A stretch of 64,000 bases of DNA from Saxidomus purpurata (Eukaryota; Mollusca; Bivalvia; Venerida; Veneridae): positions 16,643,537 to 16,707,536 of the forward strand of contig JAFMSR010000018.1 in NCBI GenBank assembly GCA_022818135.1. Reading direction: 5' to 3'. The translations under genes and the position numbers were made by a program. The notes under the pieces are model-generated. The model was given only the letters and a program-made list of their open reading frames with translations, was not told the DNA's origin and searched no databases. Below are positions 48,501 to 58,968 of the stretch, one piece after another (position 1 is the stretch's first letter; each line of letters opens with the position of its first letter).

Positions 48501-51500
48501 CCGAAGACGGGATTGAACCCTTGCCTTCCTTGCTGCGTAGCTAATCATGGAGGCGGTAAAGGTGTACCTGCAAGAAGAAACCGTTCTTATCTACACAGCT
48601 TGAAATAGGCTTAAATCCGTGATTTATACTTGTTGATTACTTTAAAAAAGGAATGAGTCTAAGAAAATGTTCATTCAAGCACCTTATTTGGTTTTCTTGA
48701 TTACAATTTTATTATTAATTTTGTTTTGTTTAGGAGCTGTATTTGATTTATACTGGCTTGATTACTTAAAAAAGGGAACAAGTCTAAGAATATGTTTATT
48801 CAAGCGCCTTATTTGGTTTTCTTGATTAAATTTTTATTATCAATTTTCAATTTTAAAAACATTATTTGGTTTCAAAGTGGTAGATAAGACACAAACAACG
48901 TCTCCTGCTGAGTTAATTTCACGTTTAATGGAACGCCAGCATCTGATGGAGTGCTAGTTATGATCGATCACGGCAGAATAAAGTTCAATAATTTCTCATA
49001 ATGAGACATCTTGTCAACAAAAGTTCCGTTTGCTATTTGAATAAAAACGAAATGCCATTTCGTATAAGCTCGGAATTAAAGCAATGCTGAGTTGTTGACG
49101 AACGTACAGCACATTCCGGGAAGTCCTGTAGTGATTACTTAAATCTTCTTTAACATCTGCCTTTCAAGTTAGGAGTAGCACTATTATAAATGAGGTCAAT
49201 AAGTAACTAATGTAGTTTATTCTGTGATTTTTTTAGATCTCAATGAAATGCAACAAAACGCAATTTATTTCGTTCAGAAAATCCTTTTTCTAATGTTTCG
49301 TATTGCAGAGACTCTTTTTTCATCTCCTCTGTCGTCTGCTACTAATGGCAGATAATTTTGTCCCGATTTAAATACAGTAGTACTGTAATAAAGCAGGTAA
49401 TCATAGAAGCGTTCGGGGGACTTCTAAGTTCAGTTCTTCAAGACTTCAAGCTTTCAACTTTAGTAGTTATCAGTAAAGCAGTAATACTTTAAAAGAATCA
49501 ATGAAGTTGGAAGCTAGATGTCAGAAGTAAGGAAGTTGGAAATCAGACGTAATGAATTTGAAGTAAGACTTGTGGGTTGAGTGGAATCAGAAGATTATCA
49601 ATAAGAAAATATAGTCAAAAGTAAGGACGTTGGAAGTCAGAAGGAGGAAGTTAGAAGTAGGAGGTTAGAAGTAAGGAAGTTAGAAGTGAGAAGTGTGGAA
49701 GTTGGACGTCAGAAGTGGGGAAGTTGGAAGTCAGTAGTATGGAAGGTGGAGGTTAGAAGTAAGGAAGTTGGAGGTTAGAAGTAAAGAAGCTGGCGGTTAG
49801 AAGTGAGAAAGTTGGAAGTCAATGGTATAGAAGTTGGAGGTTAAATGTAAGGAAGTTAGAGGTTAAAAGTAAAAGAAAAGTGTGAGGTTAGAAGTAAGGA
49901 AATTGGAAGTTAGAGGTAATGAAGTTGGAAGTCAGTAGTTAGGAAGTTAGATGTCCATACAGGGCTTCCATACTTGCAATGACTTTGATACTTTCCTTAA
50001 AGAATGAACTATAAGAAAATGCTCAAAGAAATATCAGGAGATAAAAAGATTGTAAAAAACGGAGGTCGCAAGTACTAATCAACACACCAAATTACAGGAA
50101 ACGGGTTGAGTTCGAAAGAATATCATTTCCGATACTTCTGTTCAATTATTTTCAAAGAGAAGCCGCTCTTTTTTCTGTCTACAAATTAACGATTACAACC
50201 TATAGAAGAAAATGAATTGCTATATATGTAACTGACACTTACATAAATGGTGGATTTATATACGTTTATTGTCACGCTCTTCTCCACCTGAACAAAGTTT
50301 CTGACCATACAATTTCCAGTTGTACATGAAAATTAGCGCGACAGTACAGTAAAAACTGTATAATCCGGACCGCTTCCGGACCGGGCAAAAGGATTCCTGA
50401 TTGCAGAGTTAAAAAAAAAATGTACTTTCTTTATATCTGAAATCGAAGAACAAAGAAAAAATTAAGAATGTATACATTAACTTAAGACTAAATTTAGACT
50501 GTATTTATCTAACATTTTCTAATGTTTTGTTTATAGAAACCTGGAATACGCGGGAACCAACAAGACGGACTATTTGTTGACGACCTGTTTCCAGCAAAGA
50601 CTGAGTCAATATTCCGGAAGAAAAGCCTAACAAAACAGGTTGTCTGGAAAAGACCAGGGGTAAAATATATTTTGTTGTATATGTATGTGTAATTTTTGAA
50701 TAACAAAAAATGTATTTAGTACACAACTCACACACTTTTACACAATGACAAAGGTCCGTCTCCGTGGTCGCTGACTTGAAATCACTGTTACCTCTCATAG
50801 ATTGAGGGTCATGTGTTCGGGTCCTGCTGCCCAACATGTCCCCTATTTAAGAAATTTGACAGTTACTTACGGAGGATATATATTGCCTTCCTGAAATGAG
50901 AGCCCAGTACTACCGCCCCATGGCGAAATGTAGTCACAGCAAACACACACAAGTATTGTACTATAGCTATGTTTCTGATTTAAGAACACATATAACATAC
51001 ATTTTAGTGTTCAAGCAACTTGTTCAATGATGAAAAATGAACTGACTCATCAGAAATAGAACAACATTTTTATCTACATTTATATAAAAATTAAATTGTA
51101 ACTACAACTTCTTGCGAACAGCTAATTAGTACATGCGTCTATAACAGAAGCACACAGAAAATCTACATGTGTATTACGAGATCTCTTCAACCAGAAATTG
51201 ATTCTCCTTTTGCGACCAGTGTAGATCAGGATTAACCTTCAGATCCATGCAGTGTGATCATGAGCTGTAGTGTTCACTATTCAGTTCGCTTCCTTTATTG
51301 GGCACCTCTATATGAGAAATTAATAGGACTATCCAAATTTAGATACAGACATGTTCATTTTGGAATATTACAATACCCTCATATGGAATCCTGAAAAAGT
51401 CGAATCTATTTTAAATAAACCAGCGTTGAAATATCAGAAATACGTGTATTCAAGGTAATGTCTCGATAGTGAATATAATGTGAATATATGCACTTGACAT

Positions 51501-54500
51501 AATTTCTGAAACAATCTGGTACTTCATCAAAGCTGGGCTCATTTTAAAACCCAATCAGAGTTTTAACTGATGGCATGTTTCCTTTAGATTTGCTTTCACT
51601 GAGAAGTTATTTCCGAAAACGAGGAAATTATTCAAAGCACGCATATTTTAAATCGTTAATATATAAAGCTCGAAGTTGCAAAATGTGAAACAAAAAATTG
51701 ATGATTAAAATGCCTCTTTTAAGCAAGTAGCGAAGAGTCCGCCTCCGTGGCCGAGTGGTTATAGTCGCTGACTTGAAAGTTGAAATCACTGTATAACCTC
51801 TCACAGAATAGACTGAAGGTCATGGGTTGCCTATATTTATCCGTACTGTTATATAAGTACTTTAAAACACAGCCAAACAACAGTTTTATTTCTTTTCTTG
51901 TAGTTGTTAAGTTATGCTGACGTTGAACAATTAACACACTTAGTTAAATTGGTTTTAGCAGCTGTACTTTGTTAGACAAATCACGAATCATTGTTTTCTT
52001 ATAAGTTCAGTTTAATGATTATTCAAGATACTTACATATACATATAAAAGATAAAAACACAGTCCATGAGATAATTAAATCATTATTTGCCAATTAAATT
52101 TGAAAAAAATAAAATATTTTCAACAGTTTTATGCAGTTAAAATATAGAAAAGCATCTGGTTATATTGCACAGTGGAAAGTCAGACTTAAAACCCCATTGT
52201 GTACAAATAATTGTACTGTTACGTTTCCGAATTTAATTAAACACGTAACAGTAACAGTAATGTTGTTTCTAGTATCGTTACAAAAATCGAAATCTTATCC
52301 AATACCCTCACCTCACCAAAGAATGCGACAAATCTGCGGTTAATTGAAGTCTGCTTTGGGCACTGTTTGAATTCTAAGGATGACGTCAGAAGTAACGTAT
52401 GGAATAAATGAAATAAATCAGAAAGACAAGTCATGGATTCAAAAATAGACTGGTGGTTAAACATTGACCATTGATTATGGAACTTCTATATTTTAGAGTA
52501 TACATCCCAATGCAACGTTGATATCAGATGGAACCAGCCGCCATGATATGAAGCAGGGTGACCTTAACGATTGCTGGTTCCTATCCACGCTATCAGCAAT
52601 AGCCGAAAAGCCGCAGCTCATCGCCAAGGTATTTAACGATGTTTTTGTATTCGTTTTTGGTATTTTAGAATCGCTGGGTCCATTTTTATACACCCGAAGG
52701 GCCGAACAATGTTGTGGTGCTGGTCGTTCGTTCGTCCGTCCGTCCGTTCGCCTTTCCGTCCGTTAGCAATTTATTTCCGCGGAGTCACATCTACCACATT
52801 GCAAATGTAATTTAAATCAAACTTTGTGGAAATGTTTATATTTGCGAATTTTATCCAATTTACAGAAATACGAATACATTTTCGTTCGATTATGAAGAAG
52901 TTTATATACTAAGATTATCAACGTTCTTGATGCGAGTTTATTTGGATGCTTCATTATATGTTTTTCGTTTTGTCTAGTGATATCTAACAAATGATCAAAT
53001 ATCTTAAAGTGACTTTCAGAAGTATTGTTCCTGAAAAAAGCTGTACATATGAAATGACAACCAAATGCATATAAGAGAGATAAATTGATATTTCTAAGCA
53101 TCTTATTCCATGAGCACTTCATTTTTTGTGAAAAGCACTTTTATATAAATCCCCCAACGCATTGACAGTGGTTTAATATCACTTTATTTGCCATGCTATT
53201 TCAATCCATATATAGTTCATACTTTTAGTTGAAAATCAACAGATTCTCTACTTGAACTTCCTTTGAAAGTTGTTATATCTTGGATCGGAGATTGTGTTTT
53301 TTTTCTTGGTGTCTTACTTTTGTCACGAATCATTTCGTGTGAAGCGTATTAAATCAGCGATACAGGAGCGGTATGAAGTCATTTGACATCAAATTATTTT
53401 GAGACTTTCAAGTTAAATCTCGGTGCTATCTATATAGTGGTCCGTTAGGGGTATTTTCTTCTTTATAATATACTGGGCGAAATTGCGATGCACGAAAGTA
53501 ACGACAACAACGCGCAGTAAAGGCAATGCACAATGTTTTTCCCAGCCTATAATGCCATCGTAATTTTGCGTTATCGCTCATAATATTGTTTTAGAAATTA
53601 GAAAGGGATAGTGTTCCTAACCGAACACCGTAACTTTTGTTGTAGTTTCACAATACACTCCGTTTCTGTTGGAAGTTTGGCTAATTCGTTGTTGTTTGGT
53701 GGAGGAGAGGTTATTGCTCTACGAAGAGCTTCGGTAGTACAGGCCATCCTCTAAAACAAACGTCAATAGGACTGTCAGTTTGTTGTTCTTCGTGCAGGAT
53801 AAGTCATCGTTCTAAGGAGATTTTATTTATATAAGAATAATAATCGTAAGAAGTATAAAGGTCAACTACCCAATCCATCATCCGCACAAGCTGGTTATAC
53901 AAATCTCGAATCTTTAATGATTTCAGACCGCGCGATGTACAGAAAAGAATTTGCAAATTAGTTCCATGGTCATTTCAAAACCAAAATCGTATTTTTAAAC
54001 TTTATTTTCCAACATATGTAGCTTGATGGTATTGATCATTTGAAAAAAAAAAAACCCCCTTTTTTCGTCAAATATAACAATTACTGGTGTCTTAGGAAAC
54101 CGTAATTTTTTTAATGTAGAACTCCCTTTTCACTCAAAGTCTTTTCTCTAAGAAAATTTAGATGTTATACAGCTAATTTCAAGTCTCTTGTAAATTTCAC
54201 CATTTTTTACTATTAAAACATTTCGTTGTTATGGAAACCATAATTTCTGGTACAGACGTATATCTATATAGTTAATTGTTTCTATGGTTGCGGTTATTTG
54301 TATTTAATGTTAATAAATAAAGATCTTAAAGTGAAATATCAAAAATTCATTAAATGTCATTTGATAAAAATGGGAAGAGAAAATATATCTGTTTGAAATG
54401 TGATCGATAAACTGTTATACTGTGGAATTCTCTGGTTTATTGAATTTTCCATTCCTTAAAAACGCTAAATGTGAAAAAAATGACGTCAACATAATATTTG

Positions 54501-54978
54501 TCCAAATTTAATTTTCACTTCTTACACAGCTGTAAATCAGAAGTACAAAGTAGGCATATATTGACGACATCCCTTTATTTTTTCTTAAAATGACGTGGGT
54601 AGATTTTGAAAATAAAAAAGAAACAGTTGTTGGTCATTTCTGGTGGATCGGGGAAGACGATTTCAACGGTTGATTCAGCTTAATCCCCGGCTGTTTCTGC
54701 CTGAAAGACGTAAAATAAATTTTACTAAATATGTTAAAATGTTAAAAGGTCGTTAAATAATTTTAAGTATTTCTTTTCTTTCAGATCATACCGGATGATT
54801 ATAACATCGGTTGTCATGACTACAACGGGAAGTTTCACTGTAGATTTTGGCAGTTTGGTGACTGGACAGATGTTTATATAGATGACCTATTACCGACAGT
54901 CAACAACCATGTTCTATTCGCTCACTCCTCCGCCCCTGAAGAGTTCTGGATTTCTCTAGTTGAAAAGGCGTATGCAAA
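45391..54978 (+). CDS. Calpain-family cysteine protease, N-terminal part, four exons (45391-45567, 50537-50659, 52497-52628, 54785-54978); gene runs off the right edge
   Basis: Calpains are calcium-regulated intracellular cysteine proteases that make limited cuts in cytoskeletal and signalling proteins. The four exons join in phase (59, 41 and 44 whole codons, then 64 codons plus two bases). Visible family landmarks are FVDDLFPA followed by VVWKRPG before the catalytic core, [11 protein letters not shown] with the nucleophile Cys at residue 126, then the [11 protein letters not shown] and [10 protein letters not shown] block and the [14 protein letters not shown] helix of protease core domain PC1. 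The histidine and asparagine of the triad (PC2), any C2-like domain and any penta-EF hand lie beyond the window, so the subtype cannot be assigned. The N terminus, MGCTAS, is unusual for calpains and looks like an N-myristoylation and palmitoylation signal. Confidence 0.92.
46278..46312. repeat. 35-bp word identical, in inverse orientation, to 39248-39282
   Basis: gaaattatcacgatatcaaa and onward to gtgcacat is the exact reverse complement of 39248-39282 over 35 bases. It abuts the family-T MITE copy 3. Confidence 0.85.
46311..46744 (-). mobile_element. TTAA-flanked MITE, family T, copy 3 (reversed)
   Basis: Reverse orientation: 'aaagtggaattataatca', 'ccagctgaaatag', 'cttccactgccgaaatctct' and 'atgtgctaatggcact' are in mirrored order to copies 1 and 2. 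The right end keeps TTAA (46741-46744); the left TTAA has decayed to 'tgaa'. Confidence 0.8.
47283..47395 (-). mobile_element. tRNA-like SINE head
   Basis: On the minus strand: 'gaggtggtcaagtggttaac' (box A) then 'ccggttcgaatcccgac' (box B) at correct spacing. The T-stem has at least one mismatch and the acceptor arms do not pair over seven bases, so a working tRNA gene is unlikely. The similar promoter words in the SINEs here make a SINE head the better call. Confidence 0.55.
47907..48355 (+). mobile_element. TTAA-flanked MITE, family T, copy 4
   Basis: TTAA then AGTGACATTATGCGCATC at the left; 'gtgcctaatgtcact' at the right followed by TGTAA, a decayed TTAA. The body includes 'ttccttggcagtgatctccc' as in copy 2. 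Confidence 0.8.
48621..48860. repeat. Direct duplication, period about 123 bp
   Basis: 'gatttatact.gttgattact', 'agtctaagaa.atgtt.attc' and 'ccttatttggttttcttgat' occur in both halves (48621-48735 and 48744-48860). Confidence 0.8.
49503..49951. repeat. GA-rich tandem array, unit near aaggaagttggaggttagaagt
   Basis: About twenty imperfect units of 20-24 bp run head to tail, with an 'aagaaaag' interruption near 49870. One strand is almost pure purine plus T. No coding frame is kept. Confidence 0.85.
50346..50410. repeat. Partial pogo/Tigger-like end
   Basis: acagtaaaaactgtataatc then 'cggaccgcttccggacc' resembles the 'TACAGT...tataa' ends at 55100 and 56669. No partner end was found, so it is a fragment. 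Confidence 0.4.
50537..50659 (+). CDS. Calpain exon 2 (residues 60-100)
   Basis: The acceptor is tgtttatag and the donor is CCAGGG|GTAAAA, with 41 whole codons. It encodes the conserved pre-core segment with [10 protein letters not shown] and VVWKRPG. The spacing of the WKRP block to the catalytic Cys is typical of the family. Confidence 0.9.
50745..50945 (+). mobile_element. SINE copy, tRNA-derived, shortened head
   Basis: 'tccgtctccgtggtcgctga' lacks part of box A compared with the 51737 copy. 'cctctcatagattgagggtc' and 'gtgttcgggtcctgc' (box B area) follow, then 'acggaggatatat' and 'gccttcctgaaatgagagcc'. Confidence 0.7.
51737..51835 (+). mobile_element. SINE head fragment
   Basis: 'ccgcctccgtggccgagtgg' with an intact box A (tggccgagtgg) is followed by 'cgctgacttgaaa' and 'cctctcacagaatagactga', and breaks off after 'ggtcatgggttgcc'. 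The 3' body is missing. Confidence 0.65.
52497..52628 (+). CDS. Calpain exon 3 with the catalytic cysteine (residues 101-144)
   Basis: The acceptor is ctatattttag and the donor is GCCAAG|GTATTT. The exon includes [20 protein letters not shown], the calpain active-site region, with the nucleophile at residue 126. Most calpains have Gly-Asp-Cys here, whereas this one has Asn-Asp-Cys. The upstream Gln that helps form the oxyanion hole (QGD) is kept. Confidence 0.92.
52629..54784 (+). other. Calpain intron 3
   Basis: Starts GTATTT and ends tctttcag. Near its start is a 'cgttcgttcgtccgtccgtc' fragment of the dispersed repeat also seen at 59740. The rest is unremarkable AT-rich sequence. Confidence 0.7.
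54785..54978 (+). CDS. Calpain exon 4 (residues 145-208)
   Basis: The acceptor is ttcttttctttcag and the donor is GCAAA|GTAAGT. The exon carries the [18 protein letters not shown] block and [14 protein letters not shown], both hallmarks of the calpain PC1 subdomain. It ends with two bases of a codon, so the next exon should enter in that phase. No such exon is recognisable in the remaining 9 kb. Confidence 0.92.
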
Positions 54979-55099
54979 GTAAGTCTAGAAAAAGCATAAA
55001 TTAGTAATGATAAAATTTAATAAAGTTTTATACAATGTATATACAGGCACTACTGAAAACTTGCTAGCAATCATTAATTAAAGTGTAACTGTGAAGTCT

Positions 55100-55262
55100 G
55101 TATATAACGAACTCCACGTGACCATATAAATGTGTTCCTTATATCCGGAGTTTGTTATATCCATACAGCATTTCAATATTGATAAAGAAGGAACAAAGTC
55201 CGGCCAAGACAATTTGTTACTTATATCCAGAATTTCTTTATATCCGGATTCGTTATAAGCAA
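55100..55262. repeat. 'tatataacgaactcc' dispersed repeat (pogo/Tigger-like MITE relic)
   Basis: Four alternating words, 'tatataacgaactcc', 'ttatatccggagtttgttat', 'ttatatccagaatttcttta' and 'tatccggattcgttataa', form inverted pairs. Such 'ataacgaa' and 'ttcgttat' arrangements are typical of pogo/Tigger-derived repeats in invertebrates. Confidence 0.5.
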
Positions 55263-55419
55263 CTTTTGTAAGATGAAACAACTTGTGGAAGCAGCAACAC
55301 TAGGTTTAATGTAATGAATTGTTGTAGTTTAACTCTTACTATGTTAAATATCTTAAATGGACGTCAGTACCATAACTGAATTGGACAAATGGGTGTTCAT
55401 TAGAGAGATACTCGGCAAA

Positions 55420-55492
55420 TAGCGAACAATGCAGGTCGTGAGCAGACTACATGGGTGTTCAGGCTGATCATGATCTGCACTGGTCGCAAAAG
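55420..55492. repeat. Dispersed gatcatgatctgcactg motif, facing pair
   Basis: 'caatgcaggtcgtgagcag' faces 'gctgatcatgatctgcactg' across about 25 bp. This is the same family as at 6991. A further diverged pair lies at 56098-56162. Confidence 0.7.
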
Positions 55493-56668
55493 CAGAATCA
55501 CCGTTGCCACCAGTCGGGTAAAAGTGAAACTAAAGCGTCTATATTTGACTCCATCATGATATCAAATCATGGCGGTAAAAATCAGTTTAATGTCTTCTCT
55601 TGAACACTTCATTAAGGTCATTAAATATTTTTGTCACTCAAATATCATTGCAAAATATTCTAAAAACTGCCACCATTCATTATACTATCTCCGTTTAGTT
55701 GGCCTGATTTAGTCGCGACCAGAATAACATGTGTTTCCTTGATTAAAAAAAATATCAAAGACGCTCGGGGTGACATAAAAATATAACTTGTAGTTTTGAT
55801 CCTAAATGAGGGCACATCAATCTGTTTCGGTGACCTATTGATTGCTAGGGCTATATCTCTGATTTTCTAGATAGTTTTGGGACATGTCTTGCTCCGTTGT
55901 TTTCCTTTTTCCGGCGGGCTGAAGTTCCTGTGTTTGCATGCATAATTGACTGACATTGTGTGGTTTCGAGTGCGTTCACGCATACATAGTTGTTTGGCGT
56001 TTAACATTACCATCTAGAATTGTACATATTTTAATTCGAACTTAAACATTATTTGTTGAAAGGGGCGCACATGCGCATAAGGACAACTATTTGACTTAAG
56101 ATCACGATCAGACTAGTGAATTCCGTGCAGAATGATCATGATCTGCATTTGTTGCAAAGACATGTTTGGCCAGAGGTTAGACATTGATTAATCGTTTTTC
56201 TGGGAATATGGCAATTATATAGCATCCACTCGCTTTGTATTGCACAATAAATTGTAATTACACAATTTTGTAAATGGCTAATATGTTACTAATTACTGGT
56301 CATATTGCGATTTTAATGAATTTATTCCAGATGTCCAGACAAATGCACTTACGGATATTGTACAATAATGACCTACATTAAAGACATATCACTCCTGACT
56401 TCAGAAAAAACTAATACGTGCGTAGGAGAATCAAATACAAATTCTCAGTAATTATTCCTTAGCAACCAAACGACAGTACTTAATATATCAAAGTAACAAA
56501 GCAACAGGAAAGTGTGAAGTACTGATAAGCGCATATATAAGGAATCACGATAAAATAAAATCGATATCCCTTTACCTCTACTGTATACAAATTTATCCGA
56601 ACACATTTTTATCACGACTTCTCGTCTTCATATCCTACAAGACTACTCTGAGATTCATTTTAAAGATC

Positions 56669-56857
56669 TACAATAAACTCCGTATATAACGACTCCGGAT
56701 ATAGCGAAATTCTGGGTATAACGAACACACTTTCTGTGCTAGATGTTCTTTCTTTATTTAGTTAATATTAAAATGCTTTATGGGTATAACATACACCGGG
56801 TATAAAGAACAAATTTAAAAGGCCCCGACGGGCTCGATATGTGCGGAGTTTACCGTA
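56669..56857. mobile_element. MITE with TAC..TAAACTCCG ends
   Basis: TACAATAAACTCCG at the left pairs with CGGAGTTTACCGTA at the right (two mismatches). Internal 'tataacgactccggatatag' and 'gggtataacgaacac' words occur. Total is about 189 bp, with TA at both ends. Confidence 0.6.
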
Positions 56858-57756
56858 TCTAAATGAAAAGAAATATAACCCAAACGGGTGTTTTCCGTGA
56901 TGTAGGAAGTCACATGTGATGTAAACTATATAATTATATTCTGGTACTACCTTATTCATTTTTTGTTACCTAGACGACATTACTTAGCCGCCTGTAGTTT
57001 TTACCTTTTAAAGAATGTACATCACTTTGATAAAATTCTAGCTTGAAAATCATTAATGGTTTTCACACAGGGAGGCAAGTGACACTACCATAATAGGGTT
57101 TTTAGTGGACAGCGACGGAAGAACGTCTGACAAGTTAAAACATTCGTAGTTATGACCTAGCAATGGGTCAGAAAGATAAGGACTGGCCAACCTGATTAAG
57201 AATATTTAGATATTGCTTTTTGGATCGATTGATTTATTCAATCGGATCCAATGTTAACAGAGTATAGCTTCCTTACGGCCGAACTCTTTACATACAAACA
57301 AGTAGTTCCATATATTCCGTTGTTACGAATTATACTGCCCTCTGTTTTAAAAATTATATAGTAACAGATCTAAATAATATCAAAACATTTCAGAATAGCA
57401 TAATATTATATTGTTGTTTTTCTTATAATTTGTAACTTAAATCAACGAGGTATCTGTTCTGTATAGAACTATTTTCCTACGCGGGTTTTATCCCATCAGT
57501 TTTCTAGTCAGACCGGTGTGACATGAGAAATGTAAAACCCGTGAAAGAGGATACACTAAATTCAGTGTTTCCGCGAGAGCGCGTTTTTGCGGTTTTGACG
57601 CACTCATTTTGTCAATGACGCAACAGAAATAGCAAAGAGCGTCTTCTATGACGCAATTAAAATGTGTATGATCAAATTACTACAAAAACAACATTTCAAA
57701 ACCTCTCAAACCTCCTAATGGTTTTTACCAAGATTTGTTTCTAAACTGCAATCTCT

Positions 57757-58968
57757 TTCTACAATCTCTGCCCATAATTATCGTTCCCGCTCATTTTACA
57801 ATCTCTTCCTTATATATTATTCCTACTGTTTTTGCAATCTCTATCCTTAGTTATCGTTCCTTCTCTTTTTACAATCCTCTCCTGATATATCGTTCCTTCT
57901 CTTTTTACAATCTCTCTACTGATATATCGTTCCTTCTCTTTTTGCAATCTCTCTCCTAATATATCGTTCTTTCTTTTTTTTACAATCTCTCTCCTAACAT
58001 ATCGTTCCTTCTCTTTTTACAATCTCTCTCCTAATGTATCGTTCCTGCTCTTTTTACAATCTATATCCAAATATATTGTTCCTTCTCTTTTTAAATTTAT
58101 TAGTTATCGTTCCTTCTCTTTTTACAATCTCTATCCTTAGATATCGTTCCTTCTCTTTTTACAACCTCTCTCCTAGTATATCGTTCCTTCTCTTTTTACA
58201 ATCTCTCTCCTAATATATAGTTCCATCTCTTTTTACAATCTCTCTCCTAAAATATCGTTCTATCTCTTTTACAATCTCTATCCTTAGTTATCGTTCCTTC
58301 TCTTTTTACAATCTCTCTCCTAATATATCGTTCCTTCTCTTTTTACAATCTCTCTTCTAATAAATCGTTCCTTCTCTTTTTACAATCTCTCTCCTAATAT
58401 ATCGTTCCTTCTCTTTTTACAATCTCTATCCTTAGTTATCGTTCCTACTCTTTTTACAATCTCTCTCCTAATATATCGTTCCTTCTCTTTTTACAATCTC
58501 TCTCCTAATATATCGTTCCTGCTCTTTTTACAATCTCTCTCCTAATATATCGTTCCTTCTCTTTTTACAATCTTTATCAAAATAGATCCTTCCTTCTCTT
58601 TTTACAATCTCTCTCCTAATATATCGTTCCTTCTCGTTTTACAATCTCTCTCCTAATATATCGTTCCTTCTCTTTTTACAATCTTTATCAAAATATATCC
58701 TTCCTTCTCTTTTTACAATCTCTCTCCTAATATCTTCCTTTATTTTATAATCTCTATCCTAAGATATCGTTCCTTCTCTTTTTACAATCTCTATCCTTAG
58801 TTATCATTTCTTCTCTTTCATCTACTAATATATGTTCCATCTTTTTACAATTTACCGGTTATCGTTCCTTCTCTTTTTACAATCTCTATCCATAGTTATC
58901 GTTCCTGCTCCTTTTATCATAGTTATCGTTCCTGCTCCTTTTTACAATCTCTATTCACAGTTATTCCT
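57757..58968. repeat. 37-bp minisatellite, about 30 or more units
   Basis: The unit is made of 'tttttacaatctctctccta' followed by 'atatatcgttccttctc', giving 37 bp, repeated for about 1.2 kb with single-base variants. A second subtype has 'ctatccttagttatcgttcc' in place of 'ctctcctaatatatcgttcc'. One strand is strongly pyrimidine-rich. The ends decay into shorter units. Open frames here are repeat artefacts. Confidence 0.95.

Larger units (their letters stand above)
45568..50536 (+). other. Calpain intron 1
   Basis: Starts GTAAGT, ends tttatag. It contains two family-T MITEs, a tRNA-like SINE head (47283-47395), a 123-bp direct duplication (48621-48860) and a GA-rich tandem array (49503-49951). 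Confidence 0.8.
50660..52496 (+). other. Calpain intron 2
   Basis: Contains two SINE copies (50745-50945 and 51737-51835) and one diverged 'gtgtagatcaggat...cagtgtgatcatgagctg' motif pair at 51219-51290. Confidence 0.75.
54979..57756 (+). other. Calpain intron 4 (part), no further exon seen
   Basis: Starts GTAAGT. I looked for the next calpain block (beginning in the phase that completes AA_ and leading into an 'NGSYE'-like segment) and found none. It contains two pogo-type repeats (55100, 56669) and 'gatcatgatctgca' motif sites near 55420-55492 and 56098-56162. Confidence 0.6.

Noticed and set aside
56330..56420. Possible fifth calpain exon after 'ttattccag'
   Set aside because: No frame through it resembles the expected calpain segment, and stops occur early. 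A second acceptor-like site near 57067 was rejected for the same reason.
57757..58968. CRISPR-like array
   Set aside because: Units are contiguous with no unique spacers, and the sequence is eukaryotic. The same applies to the arrays at 2601 and 62172.
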